Source: Megalobrama amblycephala
Taxonomy: Eukaryota; Chordata; Actinopteri; Cypriniformes; Xenocyprididae
Assembly (NCBI RefSeq): GCF_018812025.1
Contig: NC_063045.1
Coordinates: forward strand, 49,703,691-49,767,690
Direction of reading: 5' to 3'
DNA length: 64,000 nucleotides
Of the stretch, positions 10,098 through 22,227 are shown in pieces. The translations under genes and the position numbers were made by a program. The notes beneath the pieces were generated by a model. The model saw only the letters and a program-made list of their open reading frames with translations. It ran no database searches and was not told the DNA's origin. Position 1 is the stretch's first letter. Every line of letters begins with the position of its first letter.

Positions 10098-11036
10098 AGG
10101 TGATAGAGAAGATTTTTTCGTCGACTGAGAATCCAAAGACTGTTACTGAGTTTTTGAAATGAGCGCATGCGTAAGAACAGCCCCCCTCCTTCACAGCTCA
10201 TTTCGAGGGAACGCCTCCCAAAACTCATGCACGAGTATTGGAACACGAGTGTTTACCACCGGCATTCGCTGTGTCGTGTTAGTGGATTCATTATGTCGGA
10301 CTCACCACAGGTAACTCATAATCTGCAGTTGTTACTCCTGTCTCCTGACAAAAACATCGCATGCGGCGCCTGTCAAGTCAAGTCAAGTCACCTTCATTTA
10401 TATAGCGCTTTTTACAATGCAAATTGTGTCAAAGCAGCTTTACATTGATAATTGGTATATCATTTTTCCTTTTAAAGAATAGTGTCAATGCAGGCAGATC
10501 AAAAGCACTGTTGAATAAATGTCAAGGATACTGTTGAATATCAAATGTCAAGTCAAATTAAATTAAATTAGGGCTGCACGATTAATCGTACTTTATCACG
10601 ATAACGATATCTGCTTCTCTCGATTGATTTTAAATAATCGTCACGATATTGGCCCGCTCTATGAAAATGAACATAATTTGGAAATATTGGAAGTAATATT
10701 AGGAATTTCGCTGTTTTATCTTTTGAAGTTCCTAAAGGTTTTACCATTTTGGAGTGGAGTGCCTGTGGAGTGTGGAAAGTTACTGGAGCGCGCAGCTGCG
10801 CACGTCTCTCACAAGGAACGTCACGGCAGTGATTGACAAGCCAGAGGGCCAATCGTTTACGCGATGATTGCGTAAACGATTGGCTGATGTTTTTAAGGCC
10901 CTACCTCATGCACAGATGATGTATATTAATATTATTACTTTCAGTGCACCTAATAAATAGTCTTTTATCAGTTAGTAAAGACAGTTTCAATTAATATTGC
11001 AAAAATGTATAAAACAAAACATCCTCTTTAGCACCT
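10098..11036. mobile_element. TTAA-flanked element, AGGTGATAGAG family, copy A
   Basis: TTAA flanks (10094-10097, 11037-11040) enclose a unit that starts AGGTGATAGAGAAGATTTTT and ends ACATCCTCTTTAGCACCT. It matches 51119-51780 closely outside an insertion. Relative to that copy it carries about 390 extra bases at 10374-10766. The shared core includes GTTTACCACCGGCATTCGCT and GATTGGCTGATGTTTTTAAG. Non-autonomous. Confidence 0.8.
10374..10766. repeat. Nested insertion of SINE and hAT-like fragments
   Basis: Compared with copy B (51119-51780), the text GGCGCCTGTGGAGTG is split. The left flank GCGCCTGT (10366-10373) and right flank GTGCCTGT (10759-10766) match at seven of eight bases, as a target duplication would. 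The insert starts with CAAGTCAAGTCAAG and GCGCTTTTTAC SINE-like text, followed from 10568 by TAGGGCTGCACGATTAATCG, the start of a hAT-like repeat common in fish. It may be one composite or two successive insertions. Confidence 0.6.
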
Positions 11037-11376
11037 TTAATCAAACTATTGTGGAATCATAGGAAAAAACCTGAATATTTTTCCTATAGATATGGATTTT
11101 GACTTGGTTTGTGCCAAATTTGGTGCAGTGATTTTAAGGAATGGTTGCTAGGTGATTTTGTTTTGGAACCTTCAGAAAACTTTTTCGTCGATTTTTCTCA
11201 AAACTGACTTTGCTAACTCTATCTACTTCAAACAGGTGTAGCTCAGTCATTTTTTGTCAGATTCCAACAAAAATCATACATCATTTTAAAGTTTTTTTTA
11301 ATAGAGAATGTGAGAATTACAATAACACATTTTTTGAAAAAGCACGGGTCACATATATTTAAATGAACAAAAAGTA

Positions 11377-11382
<6 letters not shown>

Positions 11383-11412
<30 letters not shown>
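11383..11412. repeat. TA microsatellite
   Basis: An uninterrupted run of about 15 TA dinucleotides, directly abutting the fold-back element at 11416. Confidence 0.95.
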
Positions 11413-11414
<2 letters not shown>

Positions 11415-11415
11415 C

Positions 11416-12350
11416 ACAGTACAGTCCAAAAGTTTGGAACCACTAAGATTTTTAATGTTTTTAAAAGAAGTTTCGTCTGCTCACCAAGGCTACATTTATT
11501 TAATTAAAAATACAGTAAAAAACAGTAATATTGTGAAATATTATTACAATTTAAAATAACTGTGTACTATTTAAATATATTTGACAAAGTAATTTATTCC
11601 TGTGATGCAAAGCTGAATTTTCAGCATCGTTACTCCAGTCTTCAGTGTCACATGATCCTTCAGAAATCATTCTAATATGCTGATTTGCTGCTCAATAAAC
11701 ATTTATGATTATTTTCCATCTTGAAAACAGTTGTGTACTTTTTTTTCAGGATTCCTTGATGAATAGAAAGTTCAAAAGAACAGCATTTATCTGAAATACA
11801 AAGCTTCTGTAGCATTATACACTACCGTTCAAAAGTTTGGGGTCAGTAAGAATTTTTATTTTTAATTTTTTGAAAAGAAATTAAAGAAATGAATACTTTT
11901 ATTCAGCAAGGATGCATTAAATCAATCAAAAGTGGCAGTAAAGACATTTATAATGTTACAAAAGATTAGATTTCAGATAAACACTGTTCTTTTGAACTTT
12001 CTATTCATCAAATAATCCTGAAAAAAAATATTGTACACAAATATTTTGTACAATTGTACACATTAAATGTTTCTTGAGCAGCAGATCAGCATATTAGAAT
12101 GATTTCTGAAGGATCATGTGACACTGAAGACTGGAGTAATGATGCTGAAAATTCAGCTTTGCCATCACAGGAATAAATTACTTTGTGAAATATATTCAAA
12201 TAGAAAACAGTTATTTTAAATTGTAATAATATTTCACAATATTACTGTTTTTTACTGTATTTTTAATTAAATAAATGTAGCCTTGGTGAGCAGATGAAAC
12301 TTCTTTTAAAAACATTAAAAATCTTAGTGGTTCCAAACTTTTGGACTGTA

Positions 12351-12354
<4 letters not shown>
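11416..12354. repeat. 939-bp fold-back element
   Basis: The left arm (11416-11798) starts ACAGTACAGTCCAAAAGTTT and is mirrored by the right arm (about 11969-12354), which ends AAACTTTTGGACTGTACTGT. The arms stay similar throughout: CACATGATCCTTCAGAAATC near 11648 is answered by GATTTCTGAAGGATCATGTG near 12100. The roughly 170-bp centre contains ACACTACCGTTCAAAAGTTT. Copies of the arm occur at 18074-19545, 45858-46358, 52130-52440 and 61190-61670. TA repeats adjoin both ends. No protein is encoded; a minus-strand frame here (12211-12471) runs into TA repeat. Confidence 0.85.

Positions 12355-12424
<70 letters not shown>
12352..12424. repeat. TA microsatellite
   Basis: About 35 TA repeats directly after the fold-back element. 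Translated, it yields only meaningless Tyr-Ile runs. Confidence 0.95.
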
Positions 12425-12428
<4 letters not shown>

Positions 12429-14436
12429 TTAATATAGGCCTATATATAATTAACATTATTTCAAATGACACATAAAAAATGACTCATGGTTTACTGAGAA
12501 AGTCAGTTAACGGCTGTGAACGATTCACTGATTGTGTTTGATTTGACCCACTTACTCATGAACACATCAGCCTGTGAAGTGTAAGTCATGCACCTCAATG
12601 AAGATATAGAAGAAAACTTAAGTCGCTTACACCCAGCATAGCCCTTTGAAGTGCAGCAGAGGGGGCAGCCCAGCCCCTTGGTCTCCTGCCCAGCTGGGGA
12701 GAGTTAGTGTGTCCTGGGACGTTCAGATGCACAGTGACACATGGGGGTGTTTGAGGCTGCTGAAAGGGGCCCCGACCGAAGCTAAAACCACTACGCATTT
12801 GATCTAATAAGCATGTCTGTTTTCTATCAAGACATTTTGTGCAGTGATTGACAGAAGTAGGCCTATTGATAAAAATTTACATGGAAGAGAGTAAATACAT
12901 GTCAAAAACAAGTGTAACTGTCTGTATAAGTTGCCTTCATAATGCTAGGATGCTCTGGGTGGATGCTAGGGCATTGTTTTATGGTTGCTTTGGTATTTTT
13001 AGCATGTTGCCTAGTGGTTGTTAGGTTGTTGTAGGTTGCTGCTAGGTGGTTTCTTGGCTCAAGTCAAAAGATCTCATTCCCAAGTCTTTTTATCTTTCTG
13101 GTCCCTAGATACCTCATGTCTTGCTTATTTTTGTCTTTTAATTGTCAATCAAGAGGTATTGATCACTTAGAAAACCATTTCTCCTCAATGTAGCACAGAA
13201 GTATGAGCAATAGCAATAAGTGTTAGTGTTGCACTAATTGTGATTGCCTATAGATGGCACTGTTGTAAAAGTGTAAAAATACTTCAAATTACATATTTAC
13301 ACATATGAACATCTGATGGCACATTGAAATCACACTACATAAATGTGCTAAGCATACCTTTCACAATATTCCCGATGTGCTGTTTTCTTTAAGACGTTGT
13401 GCAGCGCTCCATTGGTATGGTCCTCATTTCTAGCAGCAAGAAGTGTGAGAAAAGAAGAAGAAAGAGACAGAAATGAAAGGCAGAAGGGGCCAGAGTGAAA
13501 CTGTCCTTTGTGATCAGATATCAGAGGGCTCTGTTATTAGCCCTCCTCTCTTCAAGCCCGCAGACTGCTTTTCATCTTTACTGAGTGTCAGTAGTAAAAG
13601 CTGGAGGTCATCTGGAGCGCTATACCTGCGTTAGCGCATGTGCTTCTGTGCTTTCAGCTTTACTGAGGTCAGCTCACAGCCATGTCAACACTGCCATTTA
13701 ACAAAAGACCACTGACAGGAGATCAGACACTCACCCCAGAAAAGATCATTTACATGGTCCGGCGTGACATTTACACTGATGAAAAACACAGGGTGCTTCG
13801 AGTCACTTTTGATTAACATGATGGTCTTTTAGGACTCTTGTTTAGTGAACTTAGACGCTTTGTAGATAAATCTGAACGGGATGTTCTCGCAGGTAGCCTG
13901 AGCAAACATCATCTTTCATTTGGCTGTTTTCTTTGCTGCAAGTTTCCCTGCTGTTTTTCTGTGCTCCTGTTAGTGTGCATGACAGAATCTGAACTGAAGG
14001 CCTGTCAAGTATGTACTCGATGGTGGAGACTTTCTGCCAGTCAGCGGAAAAGTTTGATTAAAACATGTCACCTTGCAGAAAATCTGCCAAGTCACTTTGA
14101 ATCACTCGGTTTCCTACAGTTCTGCCGGGGACTTATAAATGTCAGAAGGTCACTGAGCGGTCTCAAAGTGCGAGTTGAGTTAGCTTATGAGATGAGTTTA
14201 CTGTGTTAGTAAGTGGAAGTGTTAGTTCTCTTATGGTTAGTTGCATGCTGAGTCAGCACAGTATGCCCGTGCAAGAAGATCCAGATTTGTTAGGAAGATT
14301 GAGTTAGCTTTACTTTGCATTGCGCTGTTAAAACCCTACGTATTAAACTTTGGCATTTAACTTGTTTGTGCTGTGGACATGAATGATGATATTGTTGAGG
14401 GGAGTTACTTTAAAGTGATCAAACTATAATGCAGTA
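12425..14436. other. No gene seen; GTTGCTAGG-type repeat near 12950
   Basis: A short degenerate repeat with GGATGCTAGGGCATTG, TTGCCTAGTGGTTGTTAGG and TTGCTGCTAGGTGG spans about 12945-13060. The remainder looks unique. A 123-codon frame at 13838-14209 has no recognisable domain and no splice or initiation context that supports it, so it is not called. Confidence 0.4.
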
Positions 14437-14440
14437 TTAA

Positions 14441-15323
14441 AGGTATAATTCACCCAAAAATGAAAATTCTGCCATTAATTACTCACCCTCATGTAGTTTC
14501 AAACCCGTAAGACTTTCGTTAATCTTTGGAGCACAAATGAAGATCTTTTTGATGAAATCTGAGAGCTTTCTGTCCCTCCATAGACAGCTACGCAACTGAC
14601 ACTTTGAGTGGTTTAGTCCAAATTTTCTGAAGAGACTTGATAGCTTTATGTGATGAACAGATTTAATTTAGGCTTTTAATCACATATAAACCAAACCTGC
14701 TTCACACGCAAGAACAAACCTCTTCCTGAAGCTCAAACTGTGTAACACACAAGAATGAACCTCATTGGTTCTCACATGCGTCAAGCAAACATGTTTGAGC
14801 TTTCGTTTACCACAACTGGTGTGTGCGTTGATGAATGTTTGTTTATATGTGAATAAAAGCCAACATTAGATTTGTTCATCATATAAAGCGATCAAGTCTC
14901 TTCAGAAAATGTGGACCAAACCTGCTCAATACATATGGATTAGTTTTACAATCTCTAAGAACTTTTTGAAGCGTCAAAGTACATTGTAAAACATTTTCAG
15001 CTGGTTAACCTGAGTTAACTCAACTTGAAGATAACCTTTGTTTCAACTAAAAAAATTAAAAAATTACACTTAAAGTAATGCATTGTCTTGACAATTTGTG
15101 AGTTGAAACAAAGGTTATCTTCAAGTTGAGTTAACTCACATTTTTAAGGCAGCAGGTGAACTTTAATTTCTAAGTTTAACCAGCTGAAAATGTTTTACAG
15201 TATGGAGGGACATAAAGCTCTCAGATTTAATCAAAAAGATCGTCATTTGTATTCCTAATATTAACGAAAGTCTTACGGGGTTGGAATGACATGAGGGTTT
15301 TCATTTTTGGGTGAACTAACCCT
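14441..15323. mobile_element. TTAA-flanked fold-back, AGGGTTAGTTCACCC family
   Basis: TTAA flanks (14437-14440, 15324-15327) enclose a unit starting AGGTATAATTCACCCAAAAA and ending TTTTTGGGTGAACTAACCCT. The two halves are inverted copies: GATGAAATCTGAGAGCTTTC (left) matches AGCTCTCAGATTTAATC text on the right, and GAAGAGACTTGATAGC matches CAAGTCTCTTC. The copy at 32191-32977 is closely related. A smaller element (14982-15200) is nested inside. Non-autonomous. Confidence 0.85.
14982..15200. mobile_element. TA-flanked MITE, 219 bp, nested
   Basis: The unit starts CATTGTAAAACATTTTCAGC and ends GCTGAAAATGTTTTACAG, and TA lies at both boundaries (14980-14981, 15201-15202). A further inner inverted repeat pairs GAGTTAACTCAACTTGAAG with CTTCAAGTTGAGTTAACTC. 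TA target duplication suggests Tc1/mariner. It interrupts the right arm of the host element, compared with the intact arm near 32820-32870; about 20 host bases present there are missing here. Confidence 0.75.
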
Positions 15324-15336
15324 TTAAACCATTTAA

Positions 15337-16297
15337 AGGTGCCCTAGAATCAAAAATTGAATTTACCTTGGCATAGTTGAATAACAAGAGTTCGGTACGT
15401 GGAAAAGACATTCAGTGAGTCTCAAACTCCATTGTTTCCTCCTTCTTATGTAAATCTCATTTGTTTAAAATACCTCCGAAAAACAGGCGAATCTCAACAC
15501 AACACCGACTGTTACGTAACAGTCGGGATCATTAATATGTACGACCCAATATTTGCATATTCTAGCCCATGTTCAAGGCATTAGACAAGGGCAGCCAGTA
15601 TTAATGTCTGGATCTGTGCACAGCTGAATCATCAGACTAGGTAAGCAAGCAAAGACAATAGCGAAAAATGGCAGATGGAGCGATAATAACTGACATGATC
15701 CATGATAACATGATATTTTTAGTGATATTTGTGAATTGTCTTTCTAAATGTTTCGTTAGCATGTTGCTAATGTACTGTTAAATGTGATTAAAGTTACCAT
15801 CATTTCTTACTGTATTCACAGAGCGAATTTTCATTTTTAAACACTTGCAGTCTGTATAATGCACAAACACAACTTTATAACTTCATTCTTTATAAATCTC
15901 TCCAACAGTGTGTAATGTTAGCTTTAGCCACAGAGCACTATCAAACTCATTCAGAATCAAATGTAAACATCCAAATAAATACCATGCTTACATGATCCGA
16001 CGCATGCATGCAGTATGCATGACGAACATCTTGTAAAGATCCATTTAAGGGTTATATTAACTGTGTGAACTTTGTAAATGCACTATATTATAGTCGAGAG
16101 CTCAGGGGCGGGGAGCGCGAGGATTTAAAGGGGCCGCAGCCTGAATTGGTGCATAGTTAATGATGCCCCAAAATAGGCAGTTAAAAAAATGTATTAAAAA
16201 AAATCTATGGGCTATTTTGAGCTGAAACTTCACAGACACATTCAGGGGACACCTTAGACTTACATTATATCTTGTAAAAACTGGTTCTAGTGCACCT
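15337..16297 (+). mobile_element. TTAA-flanked element, AGGTGCCCTAGAA family, copy 1
   Basis: A 961-bp unit from AGGTGCCCTAGAATC to TTCTAGTGCACCT with TTAA on both sides (15333-15336, 16298-16301). Copies 2 (18217-19188, reversed) and 3 (23790-24410) share the whole layout, including CTCCATTGTTTCCTCCTTCT and a 22-base palindrome at 15505-15526. Nothing suggests a coding role. Its left TTAA lies six bases after the right TTAA of the element at 14441. Confidence 0.85.
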
Positions 16298-16301
16298 TTA
16301 A

Positions 16302-17189
16302 AGTTTTTCACCATATATGGTTTTAGCATTTTTTTCCCCAAATTACAAACATTTTTATAGTGCATACCATTAACCAAGATAAATAAATGCTCTTAAGAAT
16401 TGTTCATTGTTTCACTCATGATAGCTATTGCATTAACTAATGTTAATGTTTAGAGGCCAGGAATTTACACCGCACAGAAAAATGCCAACAAAAACCAACA
16501 AACACGTTGGCAGTTGGATTTAGAATTTTATGAAGAATAACTCTCATGTTTACACTGCCCCAACAGACACCAACAAACACTGATTGAACATGGTCAGTCA
16601 GGTGAAAACTAAACTGTGTTTTGTACTACAGAGTTATTTCAGTCAGATCTTACTTGGCGCAGCAAGGTCATAGAGATCTGCTGATATTCTGAATGAACCT
16701 TGGAGTTGCTAACGATCTCATTAATGTAAAGTGTTTTCTCTCACAGGCCATAATTCTACTGCTTCATTTCCTTGTCACACACCACCTTCCAGTTGAGAAG
16801 CAGAGTGCATCACATGTGCAAAAGAGAAGCGGGTTACATTGTTTGCGAAGCGCTGCGGCAAGTGTTCACACCCCATCAGGTTAAAGGGAAGCTCAGTAGA
16901 TCCAGTAAATGATAGTCTGTGGTTTAGAGCTTTCGATTTTACAACACATTGTTGGAGCGAAATGGCATTTCATTTGCCAAGTGGGAATTACTTGCATATG
17001 GTATTGGAATACTCCTCTGTTAGGAAGCACCTTTGAACAAAACCCTTGTAAAACATTAAAGGATTGTGTAGGACATTTTTGAAAGGTCTGGATTTAACTT
17101 GCACAGTTTAGTCCATAATTGTGTCGCATTACTCCTGTGTAAATGTAAATATTTCTTTCTTTTGTGTCATGGATTATTAGGCTTGTGTA

Positions 17190-17244
<55 letters not shown>

Positions 17245-18073
17245 AAGTTCAATACGGTCAATAAGTTCACAGAATTCAGGCTACATAACATTTGACATTT
17301 GATTTGTAATCATCTGTTTGCTTCAATTTTCAACGCTCTGCCCCTCAAGTCGAACAAAAGTGACATTATCTCCAAGCTTGACTTTCATTTGAATCGAAGA
17401 AGTCATTTCCGTGGACAAAAGCTATGTGTAATTTACCGAGGAACAACATCACACACATGAATCAAAGCTAATGAAATGTGTAGGTTTTGTTTTGAGAGTC
17501 CCTTGGATACTTTACAGTCAAGAGTTTGTCATCGCCCAGAATTCCCAAAAACTCTCTGCACTCCACATTTAATCCAAACAAAGCCCACATACTCTCAGCA
17601 TGCCAAGATTGCTCTCGGCTGGAAAGGTGCTTATTCTCTCTAGTTATTCACGTTCTACATTAATCACCTCGTCCCACTAGACTGTCACTGCTTTTGCCAA
17701 GAGACTCTGGGAATTGTTGTTCAGTCTGTGTAAAAGGTTGTGTACCTTTTGGGTTCAATGTGTAGACTAGAGGGAGTTCTTTCTGTGGATACAGTAGCTG
17801 TTGAGAACGGAAGAATGAGTGGTTTTGGTAGCGCTTGGATATTGAAGAGTAAATCAACATGTGTGGATCAGGGACGGATTATGATGTTGGCATGCCCTGG
17901 GCACGGATGGGGCCCATCACAGGACGTGTTCTTGCTTTCAAAACAGACGGACTGCAGCAGAACTGAACAGAAGGTGTATTTATAGCTGCATTAAATTTCA
18001 TGCTGTTGCAAATGTAACACTCAAGATATTTGTCCAGTGCGATGTGCTGTGACGGGCAAAGATGTCCATTTAG
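16302..18073. other. No gene seen apart from a GATA microsatellite
   Basis: The stretch looks largely unique. It has a tetranucleotide array at 17191-17244 and many short frames with no recognisable product. No RNA gene or complete transposon could be delimited. Confidence 0.4.
17191..17244. repeat. TATC/GATA microsatellite
   Basis: About 13 uninterrupted TATC units. GATA arrays are frequent in fish genomes and usually highly length-polymorphic. Confidence 0.95.
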
Positions 18074-19545
18074 CTACACTACTGTTCAAAAGTGTGGGGT
18101 TGGTAAATTTTTTTGAAAAGTCTCTTTTGCTTAGGCCTACGAAAGCAAAAATATAGTAAAAACAGAAATATTGTAAAAATATAACTACAATTTAAAATAA
18201 CCGTTGTCTATTTTAAAGGTGCCCTAGATTATGTTTTTAAAATATATAATATAAGTCTAAGGTGTCCCCTGAATGTGTCTGTGAAGTTTCAGCTCAAAAT
18301 ACCCCATAGATTTTTTTTTTATTAATTTGTTTAGCTGCCTATTTTGGGGCATCATTATAAACACGCCGATTTTATGCTGCGGCCCCTTTAAATCCCGTGC
18401 TCTCTGCCCACAGAGCTCGCGCTTGCCTTGAACAGTGCCTTAACAAAGTTTACACAGCTAATATAACCCTCAAAATGGATCTTTACAAAGTGTTCGTCAT
18501 GCATGCGGCATGCATGCGTCGGATTATGTGAGTATTGTATACTGTTATATTGTTTACTTCTGATTTTGAATGAGTTTGACAGTGCTCCGTGGCTAACGGC
18601 TAATGCTACACTGTTGGAGAGATTTATAAAGAATGAAGTTTGTTTATGCATTATACAGACTGCAAGTGTTTAAAAATGAAAATAGCGATGGCTCTCTTGT
18701 CTCCGTGAATACAGTAATAACCGATGGTAACTTTAACCACATTTAACAGTACATTAGCAACATGCTAACGAAACATTTAGAAAGACAGTTTACAAATATC
18801 ACTAAAAATATCATGTTATCATGGATCATGTCAGTTATTATTACTCCATCTGCCATTTTTCGCTATTGTTCTTGCTTGCTTACCTAGTCTGTTGATTCAG
18901 CTGTGCACATCCAGACATTAATACTGGCTGCCCTTGTCTAATGCCTTTCATAATGTTGGGAACATGGGCTGGCATATGCAAATATTGGGGCGTTGACCCC
19001 GACTGTTACGTAACAGTCGGTGTTATGTTGAGATTCGCCTGTTCTTCGGAGGTCTTTTAAACAAATGAGATTTATATAAGAAGGAGGAAACAATGGAGTT
19101 TGAGACTCACTGTATGTCATTTCCATGTACTGAACTCTTGTTATTTAACTATGCCAAGATAAATTCAATTTTTCATTCGAGGGCACCTTTAATATATTTT
19201 AAAGTGTAATTTATTCCTGTGATGGCAAAACTGAATTTTCAGCATCATTACTCGGTGTCACATGATCCTTCAGAAATCATCAGAATTTACTAATTTGCTG
19301 CTTAATAAACATTTCTTATTATTTTCAATGTTGAAAACAGTTGTGCTGCTTAATATTTTTGTGGAAACCGTGATATATTGTTTTTCAGGATTCTTTGATG
19401 AATGGAAAGTTCAAAAGAACCACATTTATTTGAAATAGAAATTTTTTGTAACAATGCAAAAGTCTTTACTGTCATTTTTGATCAATTTAATGCATCCTTG
19501 CTGAATAAAAGTATATTTTTTTTCAACAAAAAAGAACAGTAGAGT
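18074..19545. repeat. CACATGATCC fold-back family copy, split by a TTAA element
   Basis: The left part (18074-18216) has ACACTACTGTTCAAAAGTGT and ATTTAAAATAACCG text. The right part (19193-19545) resumes with AATTTATTCCTGTGATGGCA and CACATGATCCTTCAGAAATC. Removing 18217-19188 rejoins the repeat at a TTAA, so the TTAA element landed in an existing copy of the family described at 11416-12354. Confidence 0.8.
18217..19188 (-). mobile_element. TTAA-flanked element, AGGTGCCCTAGAA family, copy 2
   Basis: A 972-bp reversed copy relative to 15337-16297, flanked by TTAA (18213-18216, 19189-19192). It keeps both ends (AGGTGCCCTAGATT on the left, GAGGGCACCT on the right), the internal palindrome at 18999-19020, and the text AATGGAGTTTGAGACTCACT. 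It is nested in the older repeat at 18074-19545. Confidence 0.85.
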
Positions 19546-19824
19546 ATATAGACCAATATATATCACAGAATAACAGACTGACTGTTAGCATGTTGATACG
19601 TTGCAACGATATTATTATATTATACCCAATATTATATTATATCCATGATTATACTCATTATAATAAATACGAATGCACAGATATTAAAAAAATATTGTCT
19701 GTTTGATACAATAAGCCAGTAATTATTTTCATGTTATGGTTGATATCCGTCTTTTTGATATTTGCTACAAAATTACATTTAACACGGTTATGAAATTATT
19801 ATTGTTTTTAAAGATTAACTTTAA

Positions 19825-20230
19825 AGGGTTAGTTCACCCAAAAATGAAAATTCTGTCATTTATTACTCACCCTCATTTCGTATAAGACCTTCGCTCATCT
19901 TCGGAACACAAATTAAGATATTTTTGATTGAAATCCGATGGTTCAGAGAGGCCTGCATAGACAGCAATGCAACATCTCAAGATCCAGAAAGGTACTCAAA
20001 ACATATTCAACACAGTTCATGTGAGTAGAGCGGTTCAACCCTAATATTATAAAGAGACGAGAATACTTTTTGTGCGCCAAAAAAAACAAAATAACAACTT
20101 TTCAACAATATCTAGTGATGGGCGATTTCAAAACACTGCTTCGAATCTTTTGTTTCGAATCAGTGATTCAGAGCGCCAAAGTCACATAATTTCAGCAGTT
20201 GATCCAAATCGCTGAATCGAAACTAGATTT
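19825..20230. mobile_element. Truncated TTAA-family element
   Basis: Starts after TTAA at 19821-19824 with AGGGTTAGTTCACCCAAAAA and then follows the copy at 35638-36135 (GAATCAGTGATTCAGAGCGC and GTCACATAATTTCAGCAG). No mirrored right end was found, so the copy appears truncated around 20230. Confidence 0.6.
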
Positions 20231-22223
20231 TAAGTGAGATTTTAAGACTTTAAGTTAGCGTTAAAGGATGGCAAAAATAAACTAAATGTAAAAATAGGGG
20301 AAATGAGCAACTAATCAACTAATACTGACAAATATAATGTTAAAATCTCTATTTTGTCTGGCCGATATTGTCGTGCATCGCTAATAACTAACAAATCCAA
20401 TGTCAAAGCATTCATCATTGTTATTAGCATAAGACAACATGTATTTTTTTAATGCTACGGGCCTGGTAAATATGAATGTAACGCTCATCAGGGCCCCCTG
20501 CTGGTCTGGTGCCCTGTACAAGAGCCTGGCAGGTCTGTGGGTTAATCCATCTGAGATTTTGATCTGTGTAGGTGGATATAGAATATTTGAGATCTGACAG
20601 GCATGGAGAAGGAGCTCTCCTCAGATGGAGCAGTCATCCTACACTTATCCTTTGCCGTTCCCGCAAACGTGGAAGTGTGGCAGACGAGATAACATGGCTA
20701 ATGCGCACACATGTGACCCACATCATTCTGGTGTAATCCAGTATGGTAATCACTCTTTAAATATACTTGAATAAACTATAATTTCCTCAATGACAGGCTG
20801 GATAGAACGCTTGGCCTCCACAACAGCCTTATTATCTTTGACAGTTTCAATCTATATTATTAATATCCCATCTCCGGCAGCTAGCTGCGGGTTTGCTGAA
20901 TTTCCCATGCTGAGGTTTGAACTTTATCCTTGATGTTCAAACAGTCTTCTCTAACTCTGTAGCTGACAAGAATCTTTCAGGCACTGCAGGCGTTATGTGC
21001 AGCATGAAGGCTAAAAGCTAAAGCCAGCATGGCTGTGAACGGTATTGCTGTGGTTATGAAGAGGAGTAGAAAATTACATGGGGTTACTATGTAATTTGAA
21101 CACAAGGAGACATTTGTCCATTCTCTTTCCTGTGGGTTGAACGTCACTGCTTTGTACACACCTGTGGCTCTGTGGGGAGGCCTGTTGAGTGGGCTCTGTT
21201 TTGGAGGAAGTAGGTCCAATATGCTTGTCGTTCAACCTAGCCTGTGCACTTACCTCAGCTTGACCAAAAGAATGTCAACTGAAGTGCCTATTTATATAAC
21301 TAGAACAATCAAACCCTGTCACATCGTGGTACAACACACACTGCCTCAGTTTGCATGCTTCCGTTTCAGGCGTTCGCTTTGTGCTGTGTGTGAATTAACA
21401 TCTTCTGGCAAATTCAACTATTTAACAGAGAAATAAAGATTTCAAGGTCCACATCCTTCTTCCTTTTTCTTTGAAAAGGCACAGAGAAAGAGCGGTTTGT
21501 GTAAATACTCCATGCCTTCAAGCTCTCCCCTCCTTCACAGATTTAGTTAAAGTATCTCTTTGTATAAAGGGAGATGTGGTTATTTCAATGGGTTTCATCA
21601 GTTGTTTGAGGGAATTGTTAGTATGTTCAAATCATTTGCGCTCGCTCATCCAAATTTAGTCATCTGATGTTAAAATTTGAGCCCCTCTTGGCTTGCTGAT
21701 TTTTGCTAAAGAAAAAAGGCAGTTCCCATGATTTCCACCATTGAGTTTTCTAATGGATAATCTGACTTTGCTTTAAGTTTGCATATTCCTGATGTTATTA
21801 AATAAAATATATATTCACAAAACACAATATTCCTGCTCGTGAGTGAAAAGAATGGATTAGTGTTGTTATTGTTAACAAATCGTTATTTGATATAAAGCTG
21901 AAATAAAATATATATATATATTGCTGTATATATATATATATATATATATATTGCTGTATATATATATATATAAAAGTTGAAGTTGAAGTAATACAATTAT
22001 TGAAACAAACTGAAATGCAAATAAATAAAAGTTAAATCAAACAAAAGCACATAACAAAATTACTAAAACTTAAACTAAAATGAAAACAAATATATAAGCG
22101 AACTTGATAATGTATTTTAGTGGCATCAATAATTGTGTAACACCAAATTTAAACTCTGAAATCTGCATGTCAATTTATTGTTAATGGAATGTAATGTTGA
22201 TGACCTATAGTCAACATAAGCTA
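20231..22223. other. No gene seen; TA repeats near 21905-21972
   Basis: Mostly unique-looking sequence. Two TA tracts are separated by the hexamer TTGCTG, which also precedes the second tract's end (21905-21972). The frames at 20977-21219 (-) and 21137-21436 (+) overlap each other and show no domain. Confidence 0.4.
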
Positions 22224-22227
22224 ATTA

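Noticed and set aside
13838..14209. 123-codon plus-strand frame
   Set aside because: No recognisable domain, no splice or promoter context, and length is within chance for 64 kb in six frames.
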